A stretch of 64,000 nt of DNA, taken from Pseudomonas pisciculturae. Lineage in GTDB: Bacteria > Pseudomonadota > Gammaproteobacteria > Pseudomonadales > Pseudomonadaceae. The stretch lies in assembly GCF_015461805.1 (NCBI RefSeq), contig NZ_JACVZE010000007.1:186001-250000 (forward strand). Direction: 5' to 3'. Positions 17,333-26,372 of this stretch are shown one piece after another. Below the pieces are notes generated by a model. The model saw only the letters and a program-made list of their open reading frames with translations, was not told the DNA's origin and made no database searches. Made by a program: the position numbers and the translations under genes. Each line of letters begins with the position of its first letter. Within the stretch, counting starts at the first letter, position 1.

Positions 17333-17983
17333 ATGAATAACCTTGAGCGAAGCCCGCTGCATTCACTGCACGGCGATGCGGTCATGACCACCTTGGGCGG
17401 CAAGCCGTTTGTGGATACATATGCCGATCAGGCGCGTGAGTGCGGCCTGGTGGACCTGGCCAACCTGCACCGCGTTGGCTTTCGCGGTGCCCAGGCCGCC
17501 GAGTTCCTCACCGGCCACGGTTTCAGCCTGCCACAAGCGCCCAACACCGCCGTGCGCCAAGCTGGCGGCGAGTGGATTGCGCGGTTGTCGATGAATGAAT
17601 ACTTCCTGCTGGGCGCCCTGGGCGACGGCGGGGAGCGCTTGGCGCAATTGCAAGCCGGCTGGACGTTCAGCCCGCAAGCCAACTACTGCCTGCCACGCCA
17701 GGACAGTCACACTTGCCTGGCGCTGTTTGGTCCCCGTGTCAGCGAGATCATGGCCAAGCTCTGCGGGGTGGACCTGAGTGCCTCGGCGTTTGCACCGGGG
17801 AGCGTGGCGCAGACGTCGGTGGCGCGGGTCAATGGGATCATCGTCAACACCGGCTCCGATGGCAGCCCGTGTTTTCACCTGCTGTTTGACCGGGCTTCAG
17901 CGCATTACCTCTGGCATGTGCTGATTGATGCCATGCAGGAATTCGACGGCGCCCCGGCAGGCATTGCAGCCCTGCCGAGATAG
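17333..17983 (+). CDS. Sarcosine-oxidase-type gamma subunit
   Basis: A 216-residue gamma subunit with a GcvT-like fold, ending the tetramer operon. Visible segments are RECGLVDLANLHRVGFRGAQAAEFL and NEYFLLGALGDGGERLAQL. ATG at 17333 has GGAG upstream; GTG at 17327 overlapping the alpha stop is an alternative. Similarity to canonical SoxG is weaker than for alpha and beta, which is usual for this fast-evolving subunit. A REPIN follows the stop codon. Confidence 0.82.
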   Translation: MNNLERSPLHSLHGDAVMTTLGGKPFVDTYADQARECGLVDLANLHRVGFRGAQAAEFLTGHGFSLPQAPNTAVRQAGGEWIARLSMNEYFLLGALGDGGERLAQLQAGWTFSPQANYCLPRQDSHTCLALFGPRVSEIMAKLCGVDLSASAFAPGSVAQTSVARVNGIIVNTGSDGSPCFHLLFDRASAHYLWHVLIDAMQEFDGAPAGIAALPR

Positions 17984-18000
17984 CCCTGTTTATGCAGTCC

Positions 18001-18096
18001 AAATGTGGGAGGGGGCTTGCCCCCGATAGCGGTGTATCAGTCAGCACATCCTTAGCTGACAGACCGCAATCGGGAGCAAGCCCCCTCCCACATTTT
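18001..18096. repeat. REPIN, GI-like (TGTGGGAGGGGGCTTGC), soxG-iclR gap
   Basis: Two inverted REP arms, AAATGTGGGAGGGGGCTTGC and its complement, flank a spacer of about 45 bases. The right arm ends in a T-run, so it could also act as a terminator. Confidence 0.9.
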
Positions 18097-18175
18097 TTGA
18101 TTTGTGTTGTGCCGGACACTGGTATCTTGTCCGGCATTCGGTAGCCAAAAAACATTTTGTAGACGAGAGATGCAC

Positions 18176-18970
18176 ATGAGCGAGCAGGACCCCTCAGCCA
18201 AAGACTTGGACTACATCGTTCCAGCCCTGCAACGTGGCCTGCGCATCCTGGAACTGTTCAACTCCGACCAACGCAACCTGAACATGAACGAGCTGGCCGA
18301 ACTCATGGGCGGCAGCGTGTCGTCCATCTACCGCATCGTGCAAACCCTGGCAGCGATGGGCTACCTGCAAAAAGTCGGCAAGAACGGCTATGAGCTGGGG
18401 CCACAGTTGATCTCTCGCGGTTTCACTTACCTCGCCAGCCGCGACATCGTCGACGTGGCCTTGCCGCACCTCAACACCCTGCGCGATCGCACCTCGCTGT
18501 CGTGCCACCTGAGCATCCGCGAGCAGCACCACACCCTCTACATCTACCGCTCGTTCGCCCAACAACGGCTGTCGGTGAATATTCCCATCGGCACGCGTAT
18601 TCCGTGCCACTGCAATGCGATGGGCAAAATGTTGCTCAGCTCCATGAGCGAAGCGGAGCTGGAGTCGCTGTACCAGCACGTGCGCCTGGACGACCACATG
18701 ACGTCCGGCCCCAGGAACCTGCCGGATCTCAAGCTGGCCATCAATGAAGCGCGCGAACAAGGCTGGGTGCTTAGCCGTTCGGACTACGCCACCGCCATTG
18801 CCACCGCGATCCGTGACCATGAAGGCAATGTAGTCGCCGCCATCAACGTGTCCGGCCCCGACGCCATGATGGCCGCCGAAGGCGTGCTGGAACGCACCCG
18901 CGACATGCTGCTTGAATGCGCCCGGCAGATCTCCGCCGAAGCCGGTTACCGTCCCGCCGCACTGGCGTGA
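18176..18970 (+). CDS. IclR-family transcriptional regulator
   Basis: A 264-residue regulator. The winged HTH is at residues about 15-75 (VPALQRGLRILELFNSDQRNLNMNELAELMGGSVSSIYRIVQTLAAMGYL). The effector domain follows, with VPIGTRIPCHCNAMGKMLLSS-like and DYATAIATAIRDHEGNVVAAINVSG segments (the first reads VNIPIGTRIPCHCNAMGKM). ATG 18176 has GAGAG upstream; an ATG at 18170 is also possible. Its place after the oxidase operon suggests that it senses the N-methyl substrate or product, which is inference. The next gene is convergent. Confidence 0.9.
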   Translation: MSEQDPSAKDLDYIVPALQRGLRILELFNSDQRNLNMNELAELMGGSVSSIYRIVQTLAAMGYLQKVGKNGYELGPQLISRGFTYLASRDIVDVALPHLNTLRDRTSLSCHLSIREQHHTLYIYRSFAQQRLSVNIPIGTRIPCHCNAMGKMLLSSMSEAELESLYQHVRLDDHMTSGPRNLPDLKLAINEAREQGWVLSRSDYATAIATAIRDHEGNVVAAINVSGPDAMMAAEGVLERTRDMLLECARQISAEAGYRPAALA

Positions 18971-18985
18971 ATCTGACGGCATTCC

Positions 18986-19936
18986 TCAGCGCCGTTTGCC
19001 AAACACCGCCTTGGGCGTCTTGCCAAAGAACCGGGTAAACGCCGCGCTGAAATTATTCGGGAATCTATAGCCCACCTGATACGCCGCCTGCGCCACTTGG
19101 CAGCCGCTTTCCAGCAGGGTGTGGGCCTTGCGCATGCGCATCTCCAGCAGCATGCGGTGCGGCGTGGTGTTGAAGCGGTAGTGCAGGCCTTGCTTGAGCT
19201 TGAACTCATTGAGCCCCACCGCCGCGCACAGGTAGGCCACGGTCAGCGGTTGGTCCATGTGCTCCTGCATGAGGTCGCGTACCCGTTCGAGCTTGTCGAG
19301 GTCGGTGGAGCTGAATTGCACGCTGGCCGGGACGGTGTCGGGGCTCAGGCGCTGGAGTTGTTCCGAGAGCAGGCTGAGGCTGTGGATATGCATGGCCAGC
19401 GTGCCGCTCGCGCCATGGGTGAGGGCGCTGGCGTGGCTGGCGCTGGCCGTTGACGTGGTGCGGTAGGCCAGTTGGCGCACATGGCCGTTGCCCAACAGCT
19501 GGCGCGTGCGTTGTTCGCCGATGTACCTGTTGAGCGTGCTTTCACCGATCACCAGGCGCAGTTGGGATACCGTCGTGTCGCTCGCGTAGCAGCGTTCGCC
19601 AAGGCTGCTCTGGAACGCAGTGACGGTGGTAAACCCAGCCTTGAACGCCACTGCCGAACCATCGGCGCCCTTGTAGCCGGAGTCGCCCTGCATGCCAAAG
19701 GTGATCACCAGCATCGGGCGGCTGTGGGGGCTAACGGTGTCTTCGATCAGGTTGCGTGTGGGCCGATAGCGCGAACGCACCAGCATCAGGTCGTTGTCGA
19801 AGGCCAGGCGTTCCGAGTAGCACTCCCCCAACTCTTCGGGCAATTGCTGGCGCATCCAGCCGCCGGCCTCGCTGACCTGCCGCGCGTGGGCAGACGCCAC
19901 CCGGTACGACTGGGAAATCCGTTGTGATGCCACCAC
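18986..19936 (-). CDS. AraC-family regulator, PchR/YbtA-like
   Basis: A 316-residue regulator if started at the GTG at 19936, which has GGAGG eight bases upstream. Longer in-frame forms (ATG 20029, or 20080) would cover the divergent promoter of the TonB receptor gene and are less likely. The C-terminal AraC domain has two HTH motifs (PLTVAYLCAAVGLNEFKLKQGL and CQVAQAAYQVGYRFPNNFSAAFTRFFGKTP). It is divergent from a metallophore receptor, the usual layout for PchR-type regulators that respond to the iron-loaded ligand. Confidence 0.85.
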   Translation of the reverse strand: MVASQRISQSYRVASAHARQVSEAGGWMRQQLPEELGECYSERLAFDNDLMLVRSRYRPTRNLIEDTVSPHSRPMLVITFGMQGDSGYKGADGSAVAFKAGFTTVTAFQSSLGERCYASDTTVSQLRLVIGESTLNRYIGEQRTRQLLGNGHVRQLAYRTTSTASASHASALTHGASGTLAMHIHSLSLLSEQLQRLSPDTVPASVQFSSTDLDKLERVRDLMQEHMDQPLTVAYLCAAVGLNEFKLKQGLHYRFNTTPHRMLLEMRMRKAHTLLESGCQVAQAAYQVGYRFPNNFSAAFTRFFGKTPKAVFGKRR

Positions 19937-20082
19937 GCGCGCCGCCTCCGATTTGCATATGAATGGATCCGTTATGCAGACGGGTCCAGATGATAGCCAT
20001 TCGCATCCATCAGTAACATGTTTACCCATCAACTGCCATCGCCGAGACGCGGCGATGGGTGCTGCATTGAAGGGGGACACAG

Positions 20083-22056
20083 GTGAGCATGAGGCGCGTA
20101 TGGGTGTTGGGTTGTTGTCTGGGCAGCGCCGGGGTGGCCATGGCGCAAACCGAACTGGAGGCGGTGACCGTCACCGCGAACAAGATCGAGCAGGCGCAGG
20201 AACAAGTGCCGGCGGGCCTGTCGGTGATCACCGACGAAGACTTGCGCAAAGGCCACATCAACGACCTTGAGCAACTGGCCCGCACCACGCCGGGCTTTAC
20301 CTTCCAGCCATTCGGCCAGTCGGGCACCAACCTGCCGGTGGTGCGTGGCCTCAGCTCCGGTGCGACGGCGTTTTCATCCTCGATGCTGATGCTGGTGGAC
20401 GGCGTGCCGACCTTGATGGGCCAGGGTTTTGACCACAACCTGCTGGGGGTGGAGCACATCGAAATCCTGCGCGGGCCGCAGTCCACCCTCTACGGGCGCA
20501 ATGCCGAAGCCGGGGTGCTGAGCATCCACACCCGCCAGCCCGGTGATACGCCTTACACACGCATCGAAGCCGGCAGCGGCAGCCGCGACTTGCGCACCCT
20601 CAGCGCCGACGCCAGCACCGCCCTGGTGCCCGGCACGCTGTACGCCGGGGTATCCGGGCAGTGGCTGGCGCAGGACGGCTTTATCGACAACCGCTATCGC
20701 GGCGGCCAGGCCGATGACCGTGAGCGCCATAGCGCACGCATGGTGCTGCGTTGGACGCCATCCCTGGCCACCGAGGTCAACCTGCGCTACAGCCGCCAGG
20801 ACTACCGCGACGGCGGCTCCGTCTGGGGCGCGGCCACTTCAACGCGGCGCGAAGTGCGCTCCGGCACGCCGAGCTGGAACCATTCCAGCGGCCGCAGCGT
20901 GTCGCTGGATGTGCTGCACGAATTCGACTCTGGCGTGAAGTTGCGCTCGATCACCGCGCGTAACGACTTCTATGACCGCCTGCAACAAGACACCGACTTT
21001 ATGCCCGCCGACCAACTGCACCTGGCCCGCGATTATCACTTCAATACCCTGTCCCAGGAATTTCGTCTGGAAGGCCAGTGGCGCGATAACCAGTGGCTGC
21101 TCGGCGCCTATGCCGACCGTGACGACCACGACCTGTCCTACCAACAAAAACTGCCCCTGCGCCTGACGCAAATCGACAGCCAGTTGGGCGGTAATTCCAG
21201 CGCGCTGTTTGGCCAATGGCTGATGCCCCTGGCCGAGCGCTGGACCCTCACCCTCGGCGCCCGTGCCGAGCAGGACAAGGTGCATATCAACCCGCAAAGC
21301 GGCAGCCGACAAAGCGCCAGTTGGCAGCGCTTCACCCCGAAAGTCGCGCTGCAATATGAATGGCAACCCGACGCGTACCTTTACGCCAGCTACGCCGAAG
21401 GCTTCCGCGCCGGTGGCTTCAACGCCTTCTCCAGCGCGGCCAACTACCCCGGCTACGACCCGGAAAAGGTCAAGACCTACGAGCTGGGTGCCAAGGGTTG
21501 GCTGGCGGACAAACGCCTGCGTTATTCGGCGGCGCTGTACTGGATGGACGTGCGTGACATGCAGGTGCAGCAGATCATCCAGCCGGGCGTGGTGTACATC
21601 ACCAACGCCGCGACGGCGCGCTCGACTGGGCTGGAACTGGAGGCCGAATACCTGCTCGCCGATGACTGGCGGGTGGTCAGCTCCGTGGGCCTGAACCGCA
21701 CACGTTTCGAGCAATTCAACGAAGGCAGCAGCGACTACAAGGGCAATCACAACCCCTACGCGCCGGACGTCACCGGCCACCTCAGCCTGCGCTATGACGC
21801 CCCCGCCGGCTGGTACGCCCAGGGTGGTGTGAGTGCGGTGGGCAAGACCTACCTGGACGCGGCCAACCAATACAGCCGGGGCGGCTACGGGTTGATCGAC
21901 CTGAATGCCGGCTACGACTTCAGCCACTACGGCATCAGCGCCTACGTCAAAAACGCCGCCGACAAGCGCTACGACGCGGTCGGTTACCTCAATGGCACCA
22001 CCCGTGTGTACAGCCCGGGGCGTGAAGTCGGCCTGCGGGTCAGTTACGAACTGTGA
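20083..22056 (+). CDS. TonB-dependent receptor, FyuA-like (metallophore uptake)
   Basis: A 657-residue outer-membrane receptor that starts at GTG behind AGGGGGAC. A signal peptide ends at GVAMAQ. A TonB box-like LEAVTVTANK follows, then the plug (DEDLRKGHINDLEQLARTTPGF, IEILRGPQSTLYGRNAEAGVLSI) and a barrel ending in GLRVSYEL. Length and plug resemble the pesticin/yersiniabactin receptor FyuA. It heads an operon with a methyltransferase and an FptX-type permease. No siderophore synthetase lies nearby, so it may import a foreign metallophore. Confidence 0.88.
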   Translation: MSMRRVWVLGCCLGSAGVAMAQTELEAVTVTANKIEQAQEQVPAGLSVITDEDLRKGHINDLEQLARTTPGFTFQPFGQSGTNLPVVRGLSSGATAFSSSMLMLVDGVPTLMGQGFDHNLLGVEHIEILRGPQSTLYGRNAEAGVLSIHTRQPGDTPYTRIEAGSGSRDLRTLSADASTALVPGTLYAGVSGQWLAQDGFIDNRYRGGQADDRERHSARMVLRWTPSLATEVNLRYSRQDYRDGGSVWGAATSTRREVRSGTPSWNHSSGRSVSLDVLHEFDSGVKLRSITARNDFYDRLQQDTDFMPADQLHLARDYHFNTLSQEFRLEGQWRDNQWLLGAYADRDDHDLSYQQKLPLRLTQIDSQLGGNSSALFGQWLMPLAERWTLTLGARAEQDKVHINPQSGSRQSASWQRFTPKVALQYEWQPDAYLYASYAEGFRAGGFNAFSSAANYPGYDPEKVKTYELGAKGWLADKRLRYSAALYWMDVRDMQVQQIIQPGVVYITNAATARSTGLELEAEYLLADDWRVVSSVGLNRTRFEQFNEGSSDYKGNHNPYAPDVTGHLSLRYDAPAGWYAQGGVSAVGKTYLDAANQYSRGGYGLIDLNAGYDFSHYGISAYVKNAADKRYDAVGYLNGTTRVYSPGREVGLRVSYEL

Positions 22057-22067
22057 GGGATCAACCG

Positions 22068-23099
22068 ATGAACCTGTCTACGCCCCATCCACTGCAACCG
22101 TACTGGGACTTGGCGCTGTCTGCCGTAAGCGCTGATGCCCTGCGCATTGCGCTGGAATGGCAGGTGTTTGACCGCCTGTCGCGGCCCACCACGGCGGCTC
22201 TGATCGCGCAGCAACTGGAACTCGACCCCGCCAACACTGGTTTTTGGCTGGATACGCTGTGGAGCATGGGGTTGCTGGAGCGGGACACGCATCAGCCGCC
22301 GCAGTATCGAAACAAACCGGTGACCACCGATTACCTGCGCAGCGATTCGCCGGGGTATTGCGGTGACGCCTGGACCTTCCGCCTGCGTGGCCTGCGCCGC
22401 TTCGCCAGCCAACTGGGGGAGCAGGTGCGCGGCGGCCAGCCCGATAGCCAGCCCAGCGAAACCACCACCACCCAAGACAACTGGGCTGGCGCCGCGCGCG
22501 TGCAGATTGCCCAGGAGCAACGGGCGGTCACCGTCGACATGGCGTCACGCCTGATGGCGCGGGTGCCGGAGTTTGCGTCTGCCCGTCGTCTGCTGGACCT
22601 CGGTGGCGGGCCTGGTTTGGTGGCGATTGCCTTGGCACAGGACAACCCGCAGCTGTGCGGTGAAGTCTTCGATTTTGCGCCGGCGGTGGCCGTTGCGGCC
22701 GACAATATTCGTCGCGTGGGGCTGGAGCCGCGTCTGGTGGTGCGAGGCGGTGACCTGGCCTGCGACTCGATCGGCGAAGGCTACGACTTGATTTGGTGTT
22801 CTTCGGTGCTGCACTTCGTCCCGGACCTGGCGGCGACATTGGCCAAGATCCACGCGGCCTTGCGCCCCGGTGGCGTGCTGATCAGCGCCCATGCCGAGAT
22901 CCCCGCCGATGCGCAGCGTGCACAGCGGGTGACGCCGTATTACCTGTCGATGCAGATGCTGGGCCGTCACGTCACCCGTGCCGGTGGTTTGCAGGCGGCC
23001 ATGGAGCATGTGGGGTTCGTCGATATCGACAGCTACCCCGAAGTGGCCTTTGCCGTGGCGCCGGTGTCGGTGCTGGTGGCGCGTCGGAGTGGCGTATGA
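22068..23099 (+). CDS. SAM-dependent methyltransferase in metallophore operon
   Basis: A 343-residue class I methyltransferase of the O-methyltransferase type. The N-terminal winged-helix dimerisation region is about residues 10-80 (SADALRIALEWQVFDRLSRPTTAALIAQQL). The SAM motif I is RRLLDLGGGPGLVAIAL, motif II is near GEVFDFAPAVAVA, and a late motif is LRPGGVLISAHAEI. ATG 22068 is preceded by GAGGGA. It lies 11 bases after the receptor and overlaps the permease by four bases, so it is co-made with an import system. The substrate is unknown. Confidence 0.82.
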   Translation: MNLSTPHPLQPYWDLALSAVSADALRIALEWQVFDRLSRPTTAALIAQQLELDPANTGFWLDTLWSMGLLERDTHQPPQYRNKPVTTDYLRSDSPGYCGDAWTFRLRGLRRFASQLGEQVRGGQPDSQPSETTTTQDNWAGAARVQIAQEQRAVTVDMASRLMARVPEFASARRLLDLGGGPGLVAIALAQDNPQLCGEVFDFAPAVAVAADNIRRVGLEPRLVVRGGDLACDSIGEGYDLIWCSSVLHFVPDLAATLAKIHAALRPGGVLISAHAEIPADAQRAQRVTPYYLSMQMLGRHVTRAGGLQAAMEHVGFVDIDSYPEVAFAVAPVSVLVARRSGV

Positions 23100-24307
23100 A
23101 CCCTCGCGCATGGCGTCTGCAATTGCTGTTTGGCTGGTTGGGTTTTGTGCTGGTGGTGCCGAGTATTTATCTGCTACTCGGCTTGCCGTTGGTGATGCGC
23201 GAGCACGGCTGGTCCGGTACTGATATCGGCCTGTTCCAACTGGCCGGTTTGCCGGCGGTGTTCAAGTTTTTGCTGGCATTGCCCGTGCAGCGTTATCGCT
23301 TGCGGGGTGGGCATTACCGCACCTGGGCGATGGCGCTGTGCGTGTTGCTGGCGGTGTTGCTGGTGATGGTCAGCCAGCAGGCGATTACGGCCAATCGCCT
23401 GTACTTGTTTGGCCTGGCGTTTGCCGCGTCGGTGCTGGCGACGTGGGCGGATATTCCGGTTAACGCCTTGGCCATCAAGCTGCTGCCACGCTCCGAGCAA
23501 GTGCGCGCCGGTAGCGTGCGCTCGGTGGCGCTGTTTTTGGGCGCCATTGTCGGTGCGGGGGTGATGCTGCTGGTGCAAAACCGTTGGGGTTGGCAGGCGC
23601 CGTTCCTGCTGATGGCCGGCGGCTTGTTGCTGGCGTTGGTGCCCTTGGTCTGGCTGCGGGAGGGCGATATCTGCGAAGCAAGCCCGGCACCCGTATCCGC
23701 CGATTGGTCGGGTTACTTCCGCCAGCCCGGGGCCCGGCGGTGGACCTGGGTGTTGCTCAGCAGCTTTCCGTTTATCGGCGCGGCGTGGCTGTATCTCAAG
23801 CCGTTGTTGCTGGACCAGGGCATGCTCGCCCCGCACGTGGCGCTGATCGCCGGTGTGGGTGGCGGGGTGGTGGGGGCGCTGGCCAGTGTGCTGGGCGGCC
23901 GGGTGATCCAGCGCATCGGGCCGGGGCGGGCGATTCCGTGGTTTATGTTGGGCGCGTTGATTGCCTTGCTGGCAATGACCGCTGCGGTGGGCTTGCAGGC
24001 GGGGATGGTCTGGCTGGTGGGCGCCGCGTTCGTGCTAGCCTGCGCTATGGGGGCGGTCTCGACGTTGGTATTCGCCTTGATGATGTTGTTCTCCCGCGAA
24101 CAGCGCCAAGCCGCCGACTACGGCTTGCAGGCCAGCCTGTTCGTGTTGACGCGCATGCTGGTGCCGGTGGCCGCCGGGGTGCTGTTGGACTACAGCGGCC
24201 ACTTTGGCATGCTGGCCGGGCTGTCAGTGGCGATGGCCTTGGTGTGTGGTGTGGCATGGCTGGCCCGGCGTGCAGGGGGCACAGCCCAGGAGATCTATCT
24301 GAAGTAA
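23096..24307 (+). CDS. MFS permease, RhtX/FptX/YbtX-like siderophore transporter
   Basis: A 403-residue major-facilitator protein with about 12 predicted spans (LLFGWLGFVLVVPSIYLLLGLPLV near the N-terminus; ALIAGVGGGVVGALASVLGG mid-protein). RhtX/FptX-type permeases carry ferric siderophores across the inner membrane as single proteins. The ATG overlaps the methyltransferase stop. The same frame is open further upstream within the methyltransferase gene as a shadow. A REP palindrome follows the stop codon. Confidence 0.82.
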   Translation: MNPRAWRLQLLFGWLGFVLVVPSIYLLLGLPLVMREHGWSGTDIGLFQLAGLPAVFKFLLALPVQRYRLRGGHYRTWAMALCVLLAVLLVMVSQQAITANRLYLFGLAFAASVLATWADIPVNALAIKLLPRSEQVRAGSVRSVALFLGAIVGAGVMLLVQNRWGWQAPFLLMAGGLLLALVPLVWLREGDICEASPAPVSADWSGYFRQPGARRWTWVLLSSFPFIGAAWLYLKPLLLDQGMLAPHVALIAGVGGGVVGALASVLGGRVIQRIGPGRAIPWFMLGALIALLAMTAAVGLQAGMVWLVGAAFVLACAMGAVSTLVFALMMLFSREQRQAADYGLQASLFVLTRMLVPVAAGVLLDYSGHFGMLAGLSVAMALVCGVAWLARRAGGTAQEIYLK

Positions 24308-24315
24308 GCAGATCA

Positions 24316-24349
24316 AAATGTGGGAGCGAGCAAGCCCGCTCCCACATTT
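24316..24349. repeat. Single compact REP palindrome after the MFS permease gene
   Basis: AAATGTGGGAGCG and CGCTCCCACATTT form a 13-bp inverted repeat with only eight bases between. It is a short hairpin and not a paired REPIN, and probably serves as the operon's 3' end. Confidence 0.85.
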
Positions 24350-24578
24350 GAACTGTGACCGACAAAAAAAGCCGGGCAACTTGACCCTGGCGCTTCACAA
24401 CCGCCGCCCCAAACGCCAGATTTGGCTTTTGAATCGATTGGATATTCTGTAGCCTTGCGCAGCTTCTGTTTCACCCGTGCTTGATGAACAAAAACACTTC
24501 GTCCGGCGGCGCCCGAAGGGCTCCAGAGCCGGTGGTACACTCGACTTTCGCGCAACTGCGCCTGCAGGTCTTGCGAAC

Positions 24579-25637
24579 ATGACGCAAATTTCCGAACGCC
24601 TACTGGTTCAAGCCCACCTCGACGCCAAGCAGCCCAAGGCCCTTAGCGCCGACGAAGAGGCGAGCCTGCGTGCCGCCATTGCCGCCGAGCTCAAGGCTCA
24701 GGACGCGGTGTTGGTTGCCCACTTCTATTGCGACCCCGTCATTCAGGCCCTAGCCGAAGAAACCGGCGGCTGTGTTTCCGACTCCCTGGAAATGGCCCGC
24801 TTCGGCGCCGCCCACCCGGCCAAGACCGTACTGGTCGCCGGCGTGCGCTTCATGGGCGAGACCGCCAAGATCCTGACTCCCGAAAAACGCATCCTCATGC
24901 CCACCCTGGAAGCCACCTGCTCCCTGGACCTGGGTTGCCCGGTGGATGAGTTTTCGGCATTTTGCGACCAGCATCCAGAGCGCACCGTGGTGGTGTATGC
25001 CAACACCTCGGCGGCGGTCAAAGCCCGGGCCGATTGGGTGGTGACATCAAGCTGCGCCCTGGAAATCGTCGAAAGCCTGATGGACAACGGCGAGACCATC
25101 ATCTGGGGCCCGGACAAGCACCTGGGCACCTACATTCAGCGCCAGACCGGTGCCGACATGCTGCTGTGGGATGGGGCGTGCATCGTTCACGAAGAGTTCA
25201 AGTCCAAGCAGCTCGAAGACATGAAGGCGCTGTACCCGGACGCCGCGATCCTGGTGCACCCGGAGTCGCCGACGGCGGTGATCGAACTGGCCGACGCCGT
25301 GGGCTCCACCAGCCAACTGATTGCCGCGGCCCAGCGCTTGCCGAACAAGACATTCATTGTGGCCACCGACCGTGGCATCTTCTACAAGATGCAGCAGCTG
25401 TGCCCGGACAAGGTGTTTGTCGAAGCGCCCACCGCCGGCAACGGCGCCGCGTGCCGCAGTTGCGCGCACTGCCCGTGGATGGCGATGAACACGCTGGAGC
25501 GTACGTTGCAGTGCTTGCGTGAGGGCAGCAATGAGATCTTTGTTGAGCCATCGGTGATTCCGCAGGCGGTGCGGCCGCTTAAGCGGATGTTGGATTTCAC
25601 CCAAGCTGCGCGGCTGAAGTTGGCGGGCAACGCCTGA
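24579..25637 (+). CDS. nadA: Quinolinate synthase A
   Basis: Condenses iminoaspartate and dihydroxyacetone phosphate to quinolinate in NAD synthesis, using a 4Fe-4S cluster. The 352-residue product has Cys114, Cys201 (WDGACIVHEEF) and Cys298, which line up with the three cluster ligands of the E. coli enzyme, and the extra Cys292/Cys295 of the CRSCAHC motif. I used ATG at 24579; the frame extends 34 codons upstream without family-like sequence. Monocistronic by appearance; a REPIN follows. Confidence 0.95.
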   Translation: MTQISERLLVQAHLDAKQPKALSADEEASLRAAIAAELKAQDAVLVAHFYCDPVIQALAEETGGCVSDSLEMARFGAAHPAKTVLVAGVRFMGETAKILTPEKRILMPTLEATCSLDLGCPVDEFSAFCDQHPERTVVVYANTSAAVKARADWVVTSSCALEIVESLMDNGETIIWGPDKHLGTYIQRQTGADMLLWDGACIVHEEFKSKQLEDMKALYPDAAILVHPESPTAVIELADAVGSTSQLIAAAQRLPNKTFIVATDRGIFYKMQQLCPDKVFVEAPTAGNGAACRSCAHCPWMAMNTLERTLQCLREGSNEIFVEPSVIPQAVRPLKRMLDFTQAARLKLAGNA

Positions 25638-25659
25638 CTCAAGGCAGGCTCGGTAAAAA

Positions 25660-25769
25660 AATGTGGGAGGGGGCTTGCTCCCGATAGCAGTTGAACATTC
25701 AACATCTCTGTTGGCTGACACACTGCAATCGGGAGCAAGTCGAATCGTCGCACCGCCCCTCCCACATTT
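25660..25769. repeat. Chimeric REPIN: standard left arm, extended right arm
   Basis: The left arm is the usual AATGTGGGAGGGGGCTTGC. The right arm carries an extra block, TCGAATCGTCGCACCG, inside the stem. The symmetric version of this extended arm is found at 33224-33346. Confidence 0.88.
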
Positions 25770-25790
25770 AGATCTTCATTGTTCTGAAGG

Positions 25791-26279
25791 TTACTTCTTT
25801 TGCTTCGGGATTCGCACCAACTGCGTATCCGAATAGATGTCATGCCAACTGCGCTTTTGCTTATCAAACAGCGACCAGACAAACCCCAGCCCCACGCACA
25901 ACCACGACGCAATCGACACCACAAAACGCAGCAGCGCCTGCCACAGGCTGATGCGCGAGCCGTCGGCGTTCTGCACGCGTACGCCCCACACCTGCATGCC
26001 CAGGGTCTGCCCGGAGTGGGTCCAGAACTTGGCGAAGAAGCCAAACAGCACAAACAGCAGAATCGTTGACAGCAACGGGTCGCCGTCCAGCGCGCCAGAC
26101 TCGGTAAGGGTGCGCATCTTGGCTTCACCCACGAACGCGATCCACACCAGCTTGTAGATGAATGCGGTGACGATCAGCAGGGCGGTGCACAACAGGAAAT
26201 CGTAGAACATCGCTGCCAGACGACGACCCAGCCCAACGGCGGGAAATTCGCCCTGGGGGCTCAGCAGGGGTTTGGACAT
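25791..26279 (-). CDS. RDD-family membrane protein
   Basis: A 162-residue integral membrane protein. The RDD domain begins with GLGRRLAAMFYDFLLCTALLIVTAFIY and carries the Arg/Asp pair (RR and D) that names the family. Three or so spans follow, including LLSTILLFVLFGFFAKFWTHSGQTLGMQVWGVRV. ATG 26279 (MSKPLLSPQG) is preferred over an upstream start that lies within the csp terminator. Function unknown; some RDD proteins act as ion antiporters. Confidence 0.85.
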   Translation of the reverse strand: MSKPLLSPQGEFPAVGLGRRLAAMFYDFLLCTALLIVTAFIYKLVWIAFVGEAKMRTLTESGALDGDPLLSTILLFVLFGFFAKFWTHSGQTLGMQVWGVRVQNADGSRISLWQALLRFVVSIASWLCVGLGFVWSLFDKQKRSWHDIYSDTQLVRIPKQKK

Positions 26280-26324
26280 GGCAGGGGTCTCTGGAGAAAA
26301 ACCCATAGTACGAAATAACGGGCA

Positions 26325-26359
26325 TAAAAAAGCCCCTGATGTCATATCAGGGGCTTTTT
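26325..26359 (-). terminator. Terminator of the cold-shock gene
   Basis: AAAAAGCCCCTGAT and ATCAGGGGCTTTTT form a long stem with T-runs on both strands. It lies 14 bases after the csp stop codon and before the RDD gene. Confidence 0.9.
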
Positions 26360-26372
26360 GTCGCAGTTGGGA

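Noticed and set aside
19990..20012. Possible Fur box between the AraC gene and the FyuA-like receptor
   Set aside because: Only about 10 of 19 positions agree with the consensus by my count, which is near chance for an AT-containing stretch.
20029..20080. Upstream starts (ATG 20029 or 20080) for the AraC regulator
   Set aside because: They would leave 3 to 53 bases for two divergent promoters and have weaker ribosome sites than the GTG at 19936 with GGAGG.
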